DNA from: Burkholderiales bacterium
Lineage (GTDB): Bacteria; Pseudomonadota; Gammaproteobacteria; Burkholderiales; UBA11063
DNA: 64,000 bases
Assembly (NCBI GenBank): GCA_020697255.1
Contig: JAJFBE010000002.1
Coordinates: forward strand, 62,001 to 126,000
Direction of reading: 5' to 3'
The translations under genes were made by a program, and so were the position numbers. Positions 27,547 through 36,080 of the stretch are shown here, piece by piece (within the stretch, counting starts at the first letter, position 1; each line of letters opens with the position of its first letter). Under the pieces are notes generated by a model. The model did not search any database. It had not been told where the DNA came from and worked only from the letters and a program-made list of their open reading frames with translations.

Positions 27547-27671
27547 AAAAATCGAGAAAAAGTAAAATAGCATGTTCCACTATTTTACAAAAATAGCAAA
27601 AATTAAAATAGTGGCGCCCGTTATTTTAAAAAAACAGGAAAAAATAAAATAGTGCATTCTGCTATTTTATT
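27547..27671. repeat. Palindrome group B upstream of fic: three operator-like sites at 41-bp spacing
   Basis: Three palindromes of the type TAAAATAG-N9-CTATTTTA. R1: GTAAAATAG (27562-27570) and CTATTTTAC (27580-27588). R2: TTAAAATA (27603-27610) and TATTTTAA (27622-27629). R3: AATAAAATAG (27643-27652) and CTATTTTATT (27662-27671). The centres at about 27575, 27616 and 27657 are each 41 bp apart, close to four helical turns, so the sites face the same side of the DNA. R3 overlaps the -35 hexamer of the fic promoter. A 114-bp part (27547-27660) recurs downstream of fic. Confidence 0.75.
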
Positions 27672-27698
27672 GACGAGCATACGATTAGCTTATAATAC
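27670..27698 (+). promoter_or_regulatory. Promoter of fic
   Basis: TTGACG at 27670-27675 and TATAAT at 27691-27696 (15-bp spacer; TAATAC at 27693-27698 gives 17 bp). It is 40 bp upstream of the fic ATG. The last base pairs of palindrome R3 overlap the -35, so a protein bound at R3 should block RNA polymerase. Confidence 0.55.
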
Positions 27699-27737
27699 AC
27701 CCTTTTTATATTTTATATTAACTATTTTAGAGGCAAA

Positions 27738-28865
27738 ATGAAAGATTTCATTGCAGGACAGTACGTACAACAACCATATTATAAAAGTTTCCAGCCAAAT
27801 CCTATTAATCGTAGCTGGAAAATAGATAATATGGAGTTAATTAATTTGCTAAGTCAAGCTGACCGAGAGATGGGCAAACTTGATATGTACTCGGAATATA
27901 TACCCAATATTGATTTATTTATCCATATGAACGTTGTTAAAGAAGCAACGCAGTCAAATAAAATTGAGGGAACTCAAACTACCATAGAAGATGCCTTATT
28001 AGATAAAGAGAGCGTGCCATTAGATAAGAGAGACGATTGGGAAGAAGTGCAAAACTATGTAGCAGCAATGACTTTTGCAATAAAAAAGCTTGAAGAATTA
28101 CCTTTTTGCTCAAGATTGATTCGAGATACCCATAAAATCTTATTACAGGGAGTGCGGGGCAATAAAAAATTACCTGGAGAATTTAGGGTTAGTCAGAACT
28201 GGATAGGTGGCGCCAGTATTAACGATGCAATTTTTATCCCACCACATCAATCCACCATTAACGATTTAATGACAGATTTGGAGAGTTTTTCACACAGCAC
28301 AACCAATAATTTACCAATACTATTAAAGATTGCCCTTATACATTATCAGTTTGAAACCATCCATCCATTTCTGGATGGAAACGGACGTATTGGTAGATTG
28401 ATGATTACATTGTTTTTAGTAAGCACTGGAACTCTAAAACAACCTGTTTTATACCTGTCAGATTTTTTTGAAAAAAACCGCTCTAACTATTATGACAAAC
28501 TAACAAGAGTTAGGGAACACAATGATATTTTAAACTGGTTAAAATTTTTTTTAGTTGGCATTATTGAAACAGCACAAAAAAGTATACAAACTTTTGATAA
28601 TATTTTACGCTTACAGAAAGAAGTAGACATTAAATTATCTGGGCTTGGTATTCGGGCTAAAAATGCCACTACTCTCATAAATTACCTTTATCAAAGTCCA
28701 TTTATTAATATAACGGAAACTTCCAAGTTGTTAAAAATTACCAATGTAGCGTCTGCAAAACTAATTAGCCTACTAGAGCAAGTTAATATATTAAAAGAAA
28801 TCACAGGCTTAAAGCGAGACAGAGTTTATGTATTTAATGATTACCTAAAATTATTTAACAGCTAA
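27738..28865 (+). CDS. Fic-family protein AMPylase with C-terminal winged helix
   Basis: A 375-residue Fic protein that is expected to transfer AMP from ATP to Ser/Thr/Tyr of a target protein. The active-site motif is complete, HPFLDGNGRIGR at 209-220, with catalytic His209. The N-terminal region (1-60) resembles the Fic_N domain. An inhibitory helix motif of the form S/T-x3-E-G is present as Ser73-Asn-Lys-Ile-Glu77-Gly78, so it is a class II Fic with its inhibitor upstream. The last 70 residues look like a winged helix (INITETSKLLKI, ASAKLISLLEQ), so it may bind DNA and control itself. It is alone and flanked by palindrome arrays. Target unknown. Confidence 0.9.
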   Translation: MKDFIAGQYVQQPYYKSFQPNPINRSWKIDNMELINLLSQADREMGKLDMYSEYIPNIDLFIHMNVVKEATQSNKIEGTQTTIEDALLDKESVPLDKRDDWEEVQNYVAAMTFAIKKLEELPFCSRLIRDTHKILLQGVRGNKKLPGEFRVSQNWIGGASINDAIFIPPHQSTINDLMTDLESFSHSTTNNLPILLKIALIHYQFETIHPFLDGNGRIGRLMITLFLVSTGTLKQPVLYLSDFFEKNRSNYYDKLTRVREHNDILNWLKFFLVGIIETAQKSIQTFDNILRLQKEVDIKLSGLGIRAKNATTLINYLYQSPFINITETSKLLKITNVASAKLISLLEQVNILKEITGLKRDRVYVFNDYLKLFNS

Positions 28866-28898
28866 ATTATAGTCATAAACGCTGATTTGAGATAAAAT

Positions 28899-29012
28899 AA
28901 AAATCGAGAAAAAGTAAAATAGCATGTTTCACTATTTTACAAAAACAGCAAAAATTAAAATAGTCACGCCCGTTATTTTAAAGAATCAGAAAAAAATAAA
29001 ATAGCGTATTCT
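28899..29012. repeat. Second copy of palindrome group B downstream of fic
   Basis: Collinear with 27547-27660 over 114 bp, without gaps and with about ten substitutions. R1' (28914-28922 with 28932-28940) and R2' (28955-28962 with 28974-28981) are intact with the same 41-bp spacing. R3' keeps only its left arm (28995-29004), because the copy ends in its loop and passes into group A sequence. Most substitutions lie in the loops (for example GTGGC against GTCAC); the arms of R1 and R2 are unchanged, which hints at selection on the arms. Confidence 0.75.
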
Positions 29013-29014
29013 TC

Positions 29015-29087
29015 GTGTCGAAAAATTTCTAAATTTTCGATACGTTATTTTTATATGTCGAATTTTTGGTGTTTTTTCGACATGAGA
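29015..29087. repeat. Second copy of palindrome group A downstream of fic
   Basis: Direct repeat of 27315-27387, shifted by exactly 1700 bp. P1' has diverged arms (GTGTCGAAAA and TTTTCGATAC), whereas P2' (29056-29062 with 29076-29082) and 46 consecutive bases are identical. The order is A, B, fic, B', A', all in the same orientation. The adjacent 147 bp up to the rlmE end carry no gene that I can support. Confidence 0.7.
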
Positions 29088-29234
29088 AAAGTGTGACATT
29101 CTTTATATTTATTGATTTGAGTCAATCCATTCTTTACATAGTTTTTATTGAAGAAGTTTCTGCCACTAAGATTGGATCGTTGCTGCGACATGCTGTCATA
29201 GATGTAAATTTCCGTAACTTGGAATTGCTTACGA

Positions 29235-29864
29235 TTAGAGCTTATCCAAACCTAAGAGGTAAGTCTCGCTGCTTTTGGAACGTGAGGCATCCGGTTTAAA
29301 AATTATGACCTGGTTAAATAAAGTCCGCATTTGCTTTACTAATTTGTCAAATTCGCCACCGTGAAATACTTTTATCACGCATTTGCCGCCAGTAATTAAA
29401 TAATCTTTGGCAAATTCAAGGACTAGCTCTACCAAGTGAGCGCCACGTGCCTGATCTACACCTTTTATACCGCTAAGATTGGGCGCCATATCCGATACAA
29501 CCAAATCCACCACCTTATCGCCTATCGCATTAACTAATTGTTTTAATATTTCATCAGTGGTGAAATCGCCCTGGATAAAATTTAGCCCATAAATAGGATC
29601 TATCTCAAGTAAATCTACCCCTACCACTATACTACCAGCAGCGATTTTTTGCAAAATTACCTGTGACCAACTACCCGGCGCACAACCCAAATCCACAGCT
29701 TTTTTGACATTTTTAAATAAATTAAATTTTTGATCTATTTCAAGGAGTTTATATGCAGCACGCGAACGGTAGCCAGCATTTGTTGCCGATTTGACATAAT
29801 GGTCATTTACATGGTCATGCATCCAAGCTTTAACAACCCTATTTTTTTTGGAACTGGTTTTCAA
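29235..29864 (-). CDS. rlmE: 23S rRNA 2'-O-methyltransferase RlmE (FtsJ/RrmJ)
   Basis: Methylates U2552 of 23S rRNA in the large subunit, using SAM. SAM motif VDLGCAPGSWSQVI (about 57-70), acidic VGVDLLEIDP, catalytic Asp in VVSDMAPNLSG, Lys in CVIKVFHGGEF, and final Lys/Glu region KSSETYLLGLD give the K-D-K-E set of the family. At 209 residues it is normal. In many proteobacteria it precedes ftsH directly; here it lies about 3 kb away with the fic island between them. It overlaps the upstream transporter by 4 bp. Confidence 0.95.
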   Translation of the reverse strand: MKTSSKKNRVVKAWMHDHVNDHYVKSATNAGYRSRAAYKLLEIDQKFNLFKNVKKAVDLGCAPGSWSQVILQKIAAGSIVVGVDLLEIDPIYGLNFIQGDFTTDEILKQLVNAIGDKVVDLVVSDMAPNLSGIKGVDQARGAHLVELVLEFAKDYLITGGKCVIKVFHGGEFDKLVKQMRTLFNQVIIFKPDASRSKSSETYLLGLDKL

Positions 29865-31261
29865 TTATGTTTTCTGTAAATAACAATAATAAATAATAAT
29901 ATTAGAACTAAGAAGCTAGCAAAACCAAATAGTATATATGCCAGATATTCCAAATTGACCCATTGCCCCAGAAAATATCCACCAAATATGCCAATTGCCC
30001 CCGCAAAAATAACACTCATCCGGGAACACCATAATTTGCCCTCAATGCCATAATCTTTAAATAAACCCAAAGGTGGGCAAATATCTATTGTAATAACTTT
30101 GGCAATGGATAATAAATAGTTTGATACAGCATATATAAACGCCGCCATAAGAGTAATAACTAATAAAAACATTGCTGATGCTGGTAGATAATGTCTAAAA
30201 ACTACAACATTAGCCAATTTATAATCATACTTACCTGGTTCTACCAAACTAGTTTTACTATTTAACATTGGTGGAATTATACCCGGAACCATATTTGGTG
30301 ATTTGTCACCAGTACTATCCACCGATTTAACGATATAACCCATTTGTCCATCCGGTAACTGGGCCTGATAGGTAATGATTTTGCTATTACTATTACCCGA
30401 AATATTCCCTGGCTTCGTCGTAATAGCTAAAATTCCGCAGATCACCATAAGAATAAGTAACCCAATTTGCAATAAAGTAATTGGAATTATATTTAGTTTT
30501 TTTGGAATTTTTAGTGCAGTAATTATTGGCATAATAATTAAAATTGGTAAAAAAGCATTTATGATATTTTTAAACTGCAAATTATTAAATGTTGTATAAA
30601 AATCCTGCCCTTTACCCTGATTAATAGCCAGCTGTTTTAAATTGGAAATAATATCTACAGGCGGTAATGTATAAAATACCAAACTAACAATAAAAATGAA
30701 CGCCAATATAATGATTGTCTGTAAAAACTTGCTGTTATATTTAACCCCTTTATTGCCACCGACTTCAATACAAATAATACTTAATAACGTAATACCAAAA
30801 ATACTATTAACAAAATTCCACCCTAAAAGAGAAAGAAATAATTTACTAGTAAGCATCACTGAGACACTTAACCATAACAAAAGAAACAACATACTCAAAA
30901 TTGCGTAAATTGCAGAAGCTATGGGCCCAATCTTATTGGCTAAATAGTCATAAATTGAACTCATTTGGAGCGCTTTTGAAATATAATATACAACTATAAA
31001 GCTCGCTATAACAATTATTAATACCTGATATAACCCGGATAGGCCATACATAGCACCAACTGTACCAGCTGCAGCCAATTCTATAACGCCAAAACCCAGT
31101 ATCCAGCTATTATTTTGCGTGACTGGCACATCATCGGTTGCAAACAGAAATTTATTAGCTGATTGCTGCTTACGTCTAAATGCATAAGCAGTTAAAAATA
31201 GTATGCCAAAGAAAATTGTGGCTAATATATAGTCGGTATTGGTTAAGGCCATTAAATACAT
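29861..31261 (-). CDS. Sodium:solute symporter-like membrane transporter
   Basis: A 466-residue inner-membrane protein with about 12-13 membrane segments, resembling the solute:sodium symporter (SSS, LeuT fold) family. The start region WILGFGVIELAAAGTVGAMYGLSGLYQ and YISKALQMSSIYDYLANKIG match the N-terminal core of that family. A long extracytoplasmic loop (about 280-345) is unusual. The substrate cannot be inferred. The ATG overlaps nothing upstream but lies 3 bp from the nucleoside transporter stop. It overlaps rlmE downstream by 4 bp, so the three form one operon. Confidence 0.65.
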   Translation of the reverse strand: MYLMALTNTDYILATIFFGILFLTAYAFRRKQQSANKFLFATDDVPVTQNNSWILGFGVIELAAAGTVGAMYGLSGLYQVLIIVIASFIVVYYISKALQMSSIYDYLANKIGPIASAIYAILSMLFLLLWLSVSVMLTSKLFLSLLGWNFVNSIFGITLLSIICIEVGGNKGVKYNSKFLQTIIILAFIFIVSLVFYTLPPVDIISNLKQLAINQGKGQDFYTTFNNLQFKNIINAFLPILIIMPIITALKIPKKLNIIPITLLQIGLLILMVICGILAITTKPGNISGNSNSKIITYQAQLPDGQMGYIVKSVDSTGDKSPNMVPGIIPPMLNSKTSLVEPGKYDYKLANVVVFRHYLPASAMFLLVITLMAAFIYAVSNYLLSIAKVITIDICPPLGLFKDYGIEGKLWCSRMSVIFAGAIGIFGGYFLGQWVNLEYLAYILFGFASFLVLILLFIIVIYRKHN

Positions 31262-31264
31262 GTC

Positions 31265-32572
31265 TTATCCTAAAATACCGTGCCAAAAACCAGCAACTGT
31301 GGCTGTCATAAACCCAGCTAAAACGGCACCAAATAATGCTTTCCAGGCAATAGCAGTTAGTTCTTTTTGCCGTGATGGCGCTAAAACACCAAAGGCGCCC
31401 AATGAAATCCCAATTGAGGAAAAATTGGAAAAGCTTGATAATGCAAATGTTGAAATAAAAATTGAATTTTCTGATAATACATTGTGCATTTTCATCTCAC
31501 CCAAACTTACATAGGCAACAAATTCATTAATTGCAACTTTCTGCCCCAGCAAACTGCCCACATTAAGCGTTTCTATCCAATTTATACCCATGAAAAACGC
31601 AAAAATCCTAAATATTTGCCCAAGTATGTATTCTAGTGACAAATCTTTGAATACTCCATTAGTTGATGAATTTATATACCCATTCACATGAATCAGGCCA
31701 CCGAACCCGGCTAACACATTATCAATCATATGCACTAAAGCAATAATAGCTATTAATGCTGTAACCAAAGATACAGCAACTTTTAACCCAGTCATTGCAC
31801 CAGTAAAAATACTATCTAAAAGATTGGTACTAAAATGTGCACTAACCTCCACCTTTTGTGAAGATACATTGTCAAAATCTGTCTCGGGAAATAATATTTT
31901 AGCAAAGACTATTGCTGATACAGCATTCATAAAACATGCTGTTAGCAAATAATTAGCAAATAATAGAGACTGTTGTGGATCCCCTGCAGATAGAAAACCT
32001 AAATACATCCCCATGGTAGAGCCAGAAATATTGGCTAACCCTGCCGTAAAAGCACAGGCGAGCTCGGAGCGGGTCATGGATTTGATATACGGGCCAATTA
32101 CGATGGGCCCTTCAGCCTGACCTAAAAATATATCGGCAATAACAATCAGGCTTTCAGCTCCAGATAACTTGATTGTTTTACGAAGTAAAAATGCCATACC
32201 GGCAATTAGGCGCTGAATAATTCCAAAAAAATATAAAGAGCCAATCAGGCTACCAAAGAAAATTATGGTTGGTACTACTACCATTAAAAATATGAACCCA
32301 TATTTTTTGGAATCTACCAGGTCACCAAAAATAAATTTGGCCCCAGCTTCTGCATGACCCAGCAGGCTAACTAAAGCCCCAGAGACATGACTAAGCATCG
32401 AATGAACAAACGGAACGTACCTAATTAGAAGAAAAAGGACATTTTGTAATACAAAAGCCGATAAAATTAGTTTCCAATTGATTGCTTTTTTATTTTCAGA
32501 AAAACAAAAACAAATAAGCAATAAGAAGATAAACCCAAAGCCGGCTTGAATAATGGTGGATTGTGGATGCAT
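31265..32572 (-). CDS. Concentrative nucleoside transporter (CNT/NupC family)
   Basis: A 435-residue inner-membrane carrier that imports nucleosides with protons or Na+. The family core motifs are visible: GQAEGPIVIGPYIKSMTRSE (about 152-171), TAGLANISGSTMGMYLGF, and later INEFVAYVSLGEM and LSSFSNFSSIGISLGAFGVL. These correspond to the nucleoside- and ion-binding hairpins of CNT proteins. It is the first gene of a leftward operon with an SSS-type transporter and rlmE. Salvage of nucleosides fits with the purine genes elsewhere in the window. Confidence 0.88.
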   Translation of the reverse strand: MHPQSTIIQAGFGFIFLLLICFCFSENKKAINWKLILSAFVLQNVLFLLIRYVPFVHSMLSHVSGALVSLLGHAEAGAKFIFGDLVDSKKYGFIFLMVVVPTIIFFGSLIGSLYFFGIIQRLIAGMAFLLRKTIKLSGAESLIVIADIFLGQAEGPIVIGPYIKSMTRSELACAFTAGLANISGSTMGMYLGFLSAGDPQQSLLFANYLLTACFMNAVSAIVFAKILFPETDFDNVSSQKVEVSAHFSTNLLDSIFTGAMTGLKVAVSLVTALIAIIALVHMIDNVLAGFGGLIHVNGYINSSTNGVFKDLSLEYILGQIFRIFAFFMGINWIETLNVGSLLGQKVAINEFVAYVSLGEMKMHNVLSENSIFISTFALSSFSNFSSIGISLGAFGVLAPSRQKELTAIAWKALFGAVLAGFMTATVAGFWHGILG

Positions 32573-32710
32573 AATTTTCTCATTAAATAAATTAAATTAT
32601 GGCGGTATTTTACATTATATTGACTATAAGCACGTAGGCATTCTTATTAAATTAGTTAGAAATATTGTATTATCCTAATTTCCATCGCTTTATTAGAATA
32701 AGCACTTATG

Positions 32711-32719
32711 TGTTATAAT
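32711..32719 (+). promoter_or_regulatory. Extended -10 promoter of coaD
   Basis: TGTTATAAT fits the extended -10 consensus TGnTATAAT, 37 bp upstream of the coaD ATG at 32756. Confidence 0.5.
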
Positions 32720-32755
32720 TTTGGCAAATGCAGAAATTTTGTCCAGGAAATACAT

Positions 32756-33274
32756 ATGTCACACCTACCTAAAACTGCAGTTTATGCAGGGAGTTTTGAC
32801 CCAATCACCAATGGCCACTTGTGGATGATTGAACAATCATGCAAATTGTTTGATAAATTAATTGTTGCAATTGGTGAAAATGCTGATAAAAAATATACTT
32901 TCAACCTAAAAGACAGAATAGACCTGATCCAGAACACTACCAGTAAATTTTCTAATGTTGAAGTTACTCACTTTAAAAACCTGTTTTTAGTTGATTATGC
33001 AAAGTCAATTAACGCCGGCTTTATCGTTCGCGGAATCCGTAATTATACCGACTATGAGTATGAAAAAAGTATACGGCACATTAACTCTGACCTGGCCCGC
33101 GACATTACTACAGTTTTTCTTATGCCACCACGCAACTTTGCTGAAGTATCTTCCAGCATGGTGAAAGGGCTAATCGGTAGCAACGGCTGGGAAAAAATTG
33201 CTAAAAAGTACCTCCCCGAACCAGTATTAGAAAAAATGATCTCGTATACAAAGATCATCTCCCGATACGAATGA
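32756..33274 (+). CDS. coaD: Phosphopantetheine adenylyltransferase CoaD
   Basis: Penultimate step of coenzyme A synthesis, transfers AMP from ATP to 4'-phosphopantetheine. The nucleotidyltransferase motif GSFDPITNGH is at 12-21, with later RGIRNYTDYEYE and SSSMVKGLIGSNGW. The ATG at 32756 has CAGGAAA 7 bp upstream and gives the usual 172-residue length; an upstream in-frame ATG at 32708 adds 16 residues that relatives lack. It is followed after 33 bp by the RNA methylase gene on the same strand. Confidence 0.95.
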   Translation: MSHLPKTAVYAGSFDPITNGHLWMIEQSCKLFDKLIVAIGENADKKYTFNLKDRIDLIQNTTSKFSNVEVTHFKNLFLVDYAKSINAGFIVRGIRNYTDYEYEKSIRHINSDLARDITTVFLMPPRNFAEVSSSMVKGLIGSNGWEKIAKKYLPEPVLEKMISYTKIISRYE

Positions 33275-33307
33275 CCAATCTATAACACTTTATAATATTT
33301 GGACTAA

Positions 33308-34381
33308 ATGAAATATTCTACAGATACCAATCTAAATAAGTTAATTAACACACTGCTTAATGAAGTACTAAAATTTAAATCCCCCACTGATAAGCTCTTA
33401 TCTGAGTTTTTTAGACATAACCGGCAGTTAAAGAGTAACGAACGAGAAACTGTTGCCGAAACTGTTTATTCTACCATCCGTAATATGGAATTGCCCCAAT
33501 GGATTTATGATAAATTAGCCACACAGATGCCAAAAATTCAGATGCAACAGCTAGTAGAAGCAATGAAAAGCCAGGCTCCGCTCACATTACGGGTAAATTC
33601 ATTAAAAACTAACCGACAAAAAATAATGACTGAACTAGCAAAATTTAATCCGCTTGAGTGTAAGTTTTCACCTTATGGTATAACGCTTAATGACCGGGCA
33701 TTTTTATCTAAACACAAAGTATTTACCGAAGGTCTTATTGAAGTTCAGGATGAAGCAAGCCAATTAGCCGGACTGCTATTAAACCCGAAACGCGGTGAGA
33801 TGGTAGTAGATTTTTGTGCCGGCGCCGGCGGCAAAACATTATTGTTAGGCATGCTTATGCGTAATAGCGGGCGTATTTATGCTTTTGATGTCAATCAAAA
33901 ACGCTTAAGTAATTTAACCCCACGACTGGCCAGATCTGGTTTATCCAATGTATACCCACAGCTTATCCAAAATGAAAATGATTCAAAAGTTAAACGCTTA
34001 CAAGGTAAAATTGACAAAGTATTTGTTGATGCTCCATGTTCTGGCCTGGGTACACTTCGGCGTAGCCCGGAGCTTAAATTTCGCCAGACTGAAAACGCCA
34101 TTAATGAATTAAATATTAAGCAATTGTCTATTCTAAATAGCGCAGCCAAACTTTTAAAAGTTGGCGGTATGCTGATATATGCAACTTGCAGTATCTTAAA
34201 AGAAGAAAATGAAGATATAGTAGAAAAGTTTTTAGCTGAGAACACCAATTTTAAATTGGTGCCAGCAAGCGGTATATTAGATAACCCCGCATTAGCTAAC
34301 ACTACTGGTTATTTACATTTACTACCGCATAAACATACTACTGATGGTTTTTTTGCAGCATTGATGCAAAGAGTTAGTTAA
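33308..34381 (+). CDS. RsmB/NOP2-type rRNA m5C methyltransferase, without NusB domain
   Basis: SAM-dependent cytosine-5 RNA methyltransferase. The signs are RVNSLKT, VQDEASQLAG, SAM motif VVDFCAGAGGKTLLLG (about 175-190), motif IV with the catalytic DAPCSGLGTLRRSPELK, and motif VI with the second Cys in YATCSILKEENE. At 357 residues it is about 70 shorter than RsmB (Fmu), and the N-terminal NusB-like RNA-binding domain is replaced by a shorter helical part. It may be an RsmB variant or a relative with another target position. Probably co-transcribed with coaD. Confidence 0.8.
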   Translation: MKYSTDTNLNKLINTLLNEVLKFKSPTDKLLSEFFRHNRQLKSNERETVAETVYSTIRNMELPQWIYDKLATQMPKIQMQQLVEAMKSQAPLTLRVNSLKTNRQKIMTELAKFNPLECKFSPYGITLNDRAFLSKHKVFTEGLIEVQDEASQLAGLLLNPKRGEMVVDFCAGAGGKTLLLGMLMRNSGRIYAFDVNQKRLSNLTPRLARSGLSNVYPQLIQNENDSKVKRLQGKIDKVFVDAPCSGLGTLRRSPELKFRQTENAINELNIKQLSILNSAAKLLKVGGMLIYATCSILKEENEDIVEKFLAENTNFKLVPASGILDNPALANTTGYLHLLPHKHTTDGFFAALMQRVS

Positions 34382-34435
34382 TTTGTGTGTGTAAATAATC
34401 TCCCGGCCTCTATTTTAGCCGGAAATATGAAATTA

Positions 34436-35209
34436 TTATTCTGTTTTTTCGTCATATCCCCGAGAACTTGAGGCAGTAATGCATAATTCTTCAGGCCCTT
34501 CTAATAAATCAGCAGATACTTGAGATCTGTCGGGTTGTGCAGAACTTGGAGATAACGGCATTGGAATAGATCGATGAAAAGAAACTGCATCCGGAGGAGA
34601 AACTGGTTGCGGATAATCTACATCGCAAATAAAACTTGAATGATCTGATATTATACCTTTTCCATAAGCCATTTTCCAAGGCTGCATAGCCCTATTTGAT
34701 ACATTCTTTTTAGGGTTTTCCATTTTAAACGAGATGGGCGTATCTGGTTTTAGTAGAGTAGTTTCCTTATTTTTCTTATGTGGCATAATAAAATTTCCAG
34801 CTGTAAATTCTTTTATGCTAACAAGTGCTATTCGTGTACCCTTTGTAATATTATTATTATCAGCATAAAATTCCCTAAAACAAAATTGAGCTGGACTTAT
34901 ACTATTTCTTTGAATATCACTATCCAACCAAGAAACTTCTAATAACATTTTTCTTTTTGTTGGATCAGTCTCGTCTGATTCAGAAAGAGTCCATCCGATC
35001 ACATTCGCATTCGTTTGCTTTATGATACTATCTTTTTTGTATCGGTTTACTCGCGCTTCTTGGGCTTCATATAACTTTTGCTGCTTTTCTTCACTCTCAA
35101 ATTTACATTGACCAGTTTGTAGTACCCCAGCATAAGCTACATTTATGCCAGGGCATAAAATGCAAAACAGGCCAGGAATAATATATAGATTTAATTTATT
35201 CGTTTTCAT
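34436..35209 (-). CDS. Secreted hypothetical protein
   Basis: A 257-residue protein with a signal peptide (cleavage near AYAG, residue 28; hydrophobic part LYIIPGLFCILCPGI). The mature part starts with a Cys in GQCKFESEEK and contains CFREFYADN and CDVDYPQ, so three or more Cys may form disulfides. The C-terminal 60 residues are rich in Pro and Ser (PQPVSPPDAVSF, PMPLSPSSAQPD), probably disordered. No family recognised. It has the same general layout, Cys plus strand-rich, as other secreted unknowns in the window. Confidence 0.55.
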   Translation of the reverse strand: MKTNKLNLYIIPGLFCILCPGINVAYAGVLQTGQCKFESEEKQQKLYEAQEARVNRYKKDSIIKQTNANVIGWTLSESDETDPTKRKMLLEVSWLDSDIQRNSISPAQFCFREFYADNNNITKGTRIALVSIKEFTAGNFIMPHKKNKETTLLKPDTPISFKMENPKKNVSNRAMQPWKMAYGKGIISDHSSFICDVDYPQPVSPPDAVSFHRSIPMPLSPSSAQPDRSQVSADLLEGPEELCITASSSRGYDEKTE

Positions 35210-35276
35210 TTTTTAACCCTTTAAATATCAAATAAAAGTAATTCAGGGTTATTATACGTATTTTTATAATAATAAT

Positions 35277-35957
35277 CTATACGGAATTCCCGTATTTTAC
35301 ATTATTATCTAACCAAGCCGCGATATCGGCTATTTCTTCTAAGCACACACTGTGTGGCATCGGATACTCAGCCCACTTTATATTAAATCCATGTTTTTTT
35401 AATTCCTCATATGCCTGCAATCCGCCAACATATGGCACCACTTGATCTTCGGTGCCGTGTATCGCAAAAAAAGAGGTAGTTTTATTAATACTATCCAAAA
35501 TTTTTGTAGGCATCAGCGGTAAGTAACATGACATAGCCAAAATACCGCCTAATTTATGTTTACTATTTATACCTGTAATATAGCTAATTACCCCACCTTG
35601 GGAAAACCCCGCCAGGATAATTTTTTCAGAACTAATCCCTAAATCTATTTGATCTTGTATGATGGCTTCAACCTGGGCAACCGATTGATTAATTCCATCC
35701 ATATCCGTTAGATGGGCTAAATTATTTAATACTTTAATATCATACCAGCCGCGCATTACATAACCGCCATTTATTGTAATTGGCCGCATCGGTGCATTGG
35801 GGAAAATAAATTTTATAGAATGTTTTAAAGGTAATTCTCCTACTATCGGCACAAAGTCATTATTATCTGCCCCTAGACCATGTAGCCAAATAACAACAGC
35901 CTCAACCGGTATACCAGGATGGCTAAGTTTTTCTATACATTCTAATTCTACTTGCAT
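35277..35957 (-). CDS. Carboxylesterase/phospholipase-type alpha/beta hydrolase
   Basis: A 226-residue cytoplasmic esterase of the alpha/beta-hydrolase-2 family (bacterial EstB, acyl-protein thioesterase type). Oxyanion motif IWLHGLGADNNDF (about 23-35), FPNAPMRPITINGGYVMRGWYD, nucleophile Ser in GFSQGGVISY (about residue 117), Asp in HGTEDQVVPY and His in PMPHSVCLEE form a complete triad. Natural substrate unknown; small acyl esters or lysophospholipids are typical. No operon partners. Confidence 0.9.
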   Translation of the reverse strand: MQVELECIEKLSHPGIPVEAVVIWLHGLGADNNDFVPIVGELPLKHSIKFIFPNAPMRPITINGGYVMRGWYDIKVLNNLAHLTDMDGINQSVAQVEAIIQDQIDLGISSEKIILAGFSQGGVISYITGINSKHKLGGILAMSCYLPLMPTKILDSINKTTSFFAIHGTEDQVVPYVGGLQAYEELKKHGFNIKWAEYPMPHSVCLEEIADIAAWLDNNVKYGNSV

Positions 35958-36080
35958 GATGACCCCATTTCAACATTATCGATTAAATTAAGGGTATATT
36001 ATAGCTAATGTTGCAGTGCACATTGATGTTTTCATGAGAATAGAAGATAATCAGTGCCTTTACAAGGTAGACCAGAACAA

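Noticed and set aside
27313-27570. 85-codon frame through the palindrome region
   Set aside because: Runs through the inverted repeats of groups A and B; composition is that of AT repeats.
27315-29087. CRISPR array
   Set aside because: Evenly spaced repeats suggested it, but units are palindromes of different sequence with no spacers of constant type and no cas genes.
29066-29299. 77-codon rightward frame between the second array and rlmE
   Set aside because: Starts inside repeat A', overlaps the rlmE end on the other strand, and has no ribosome site.
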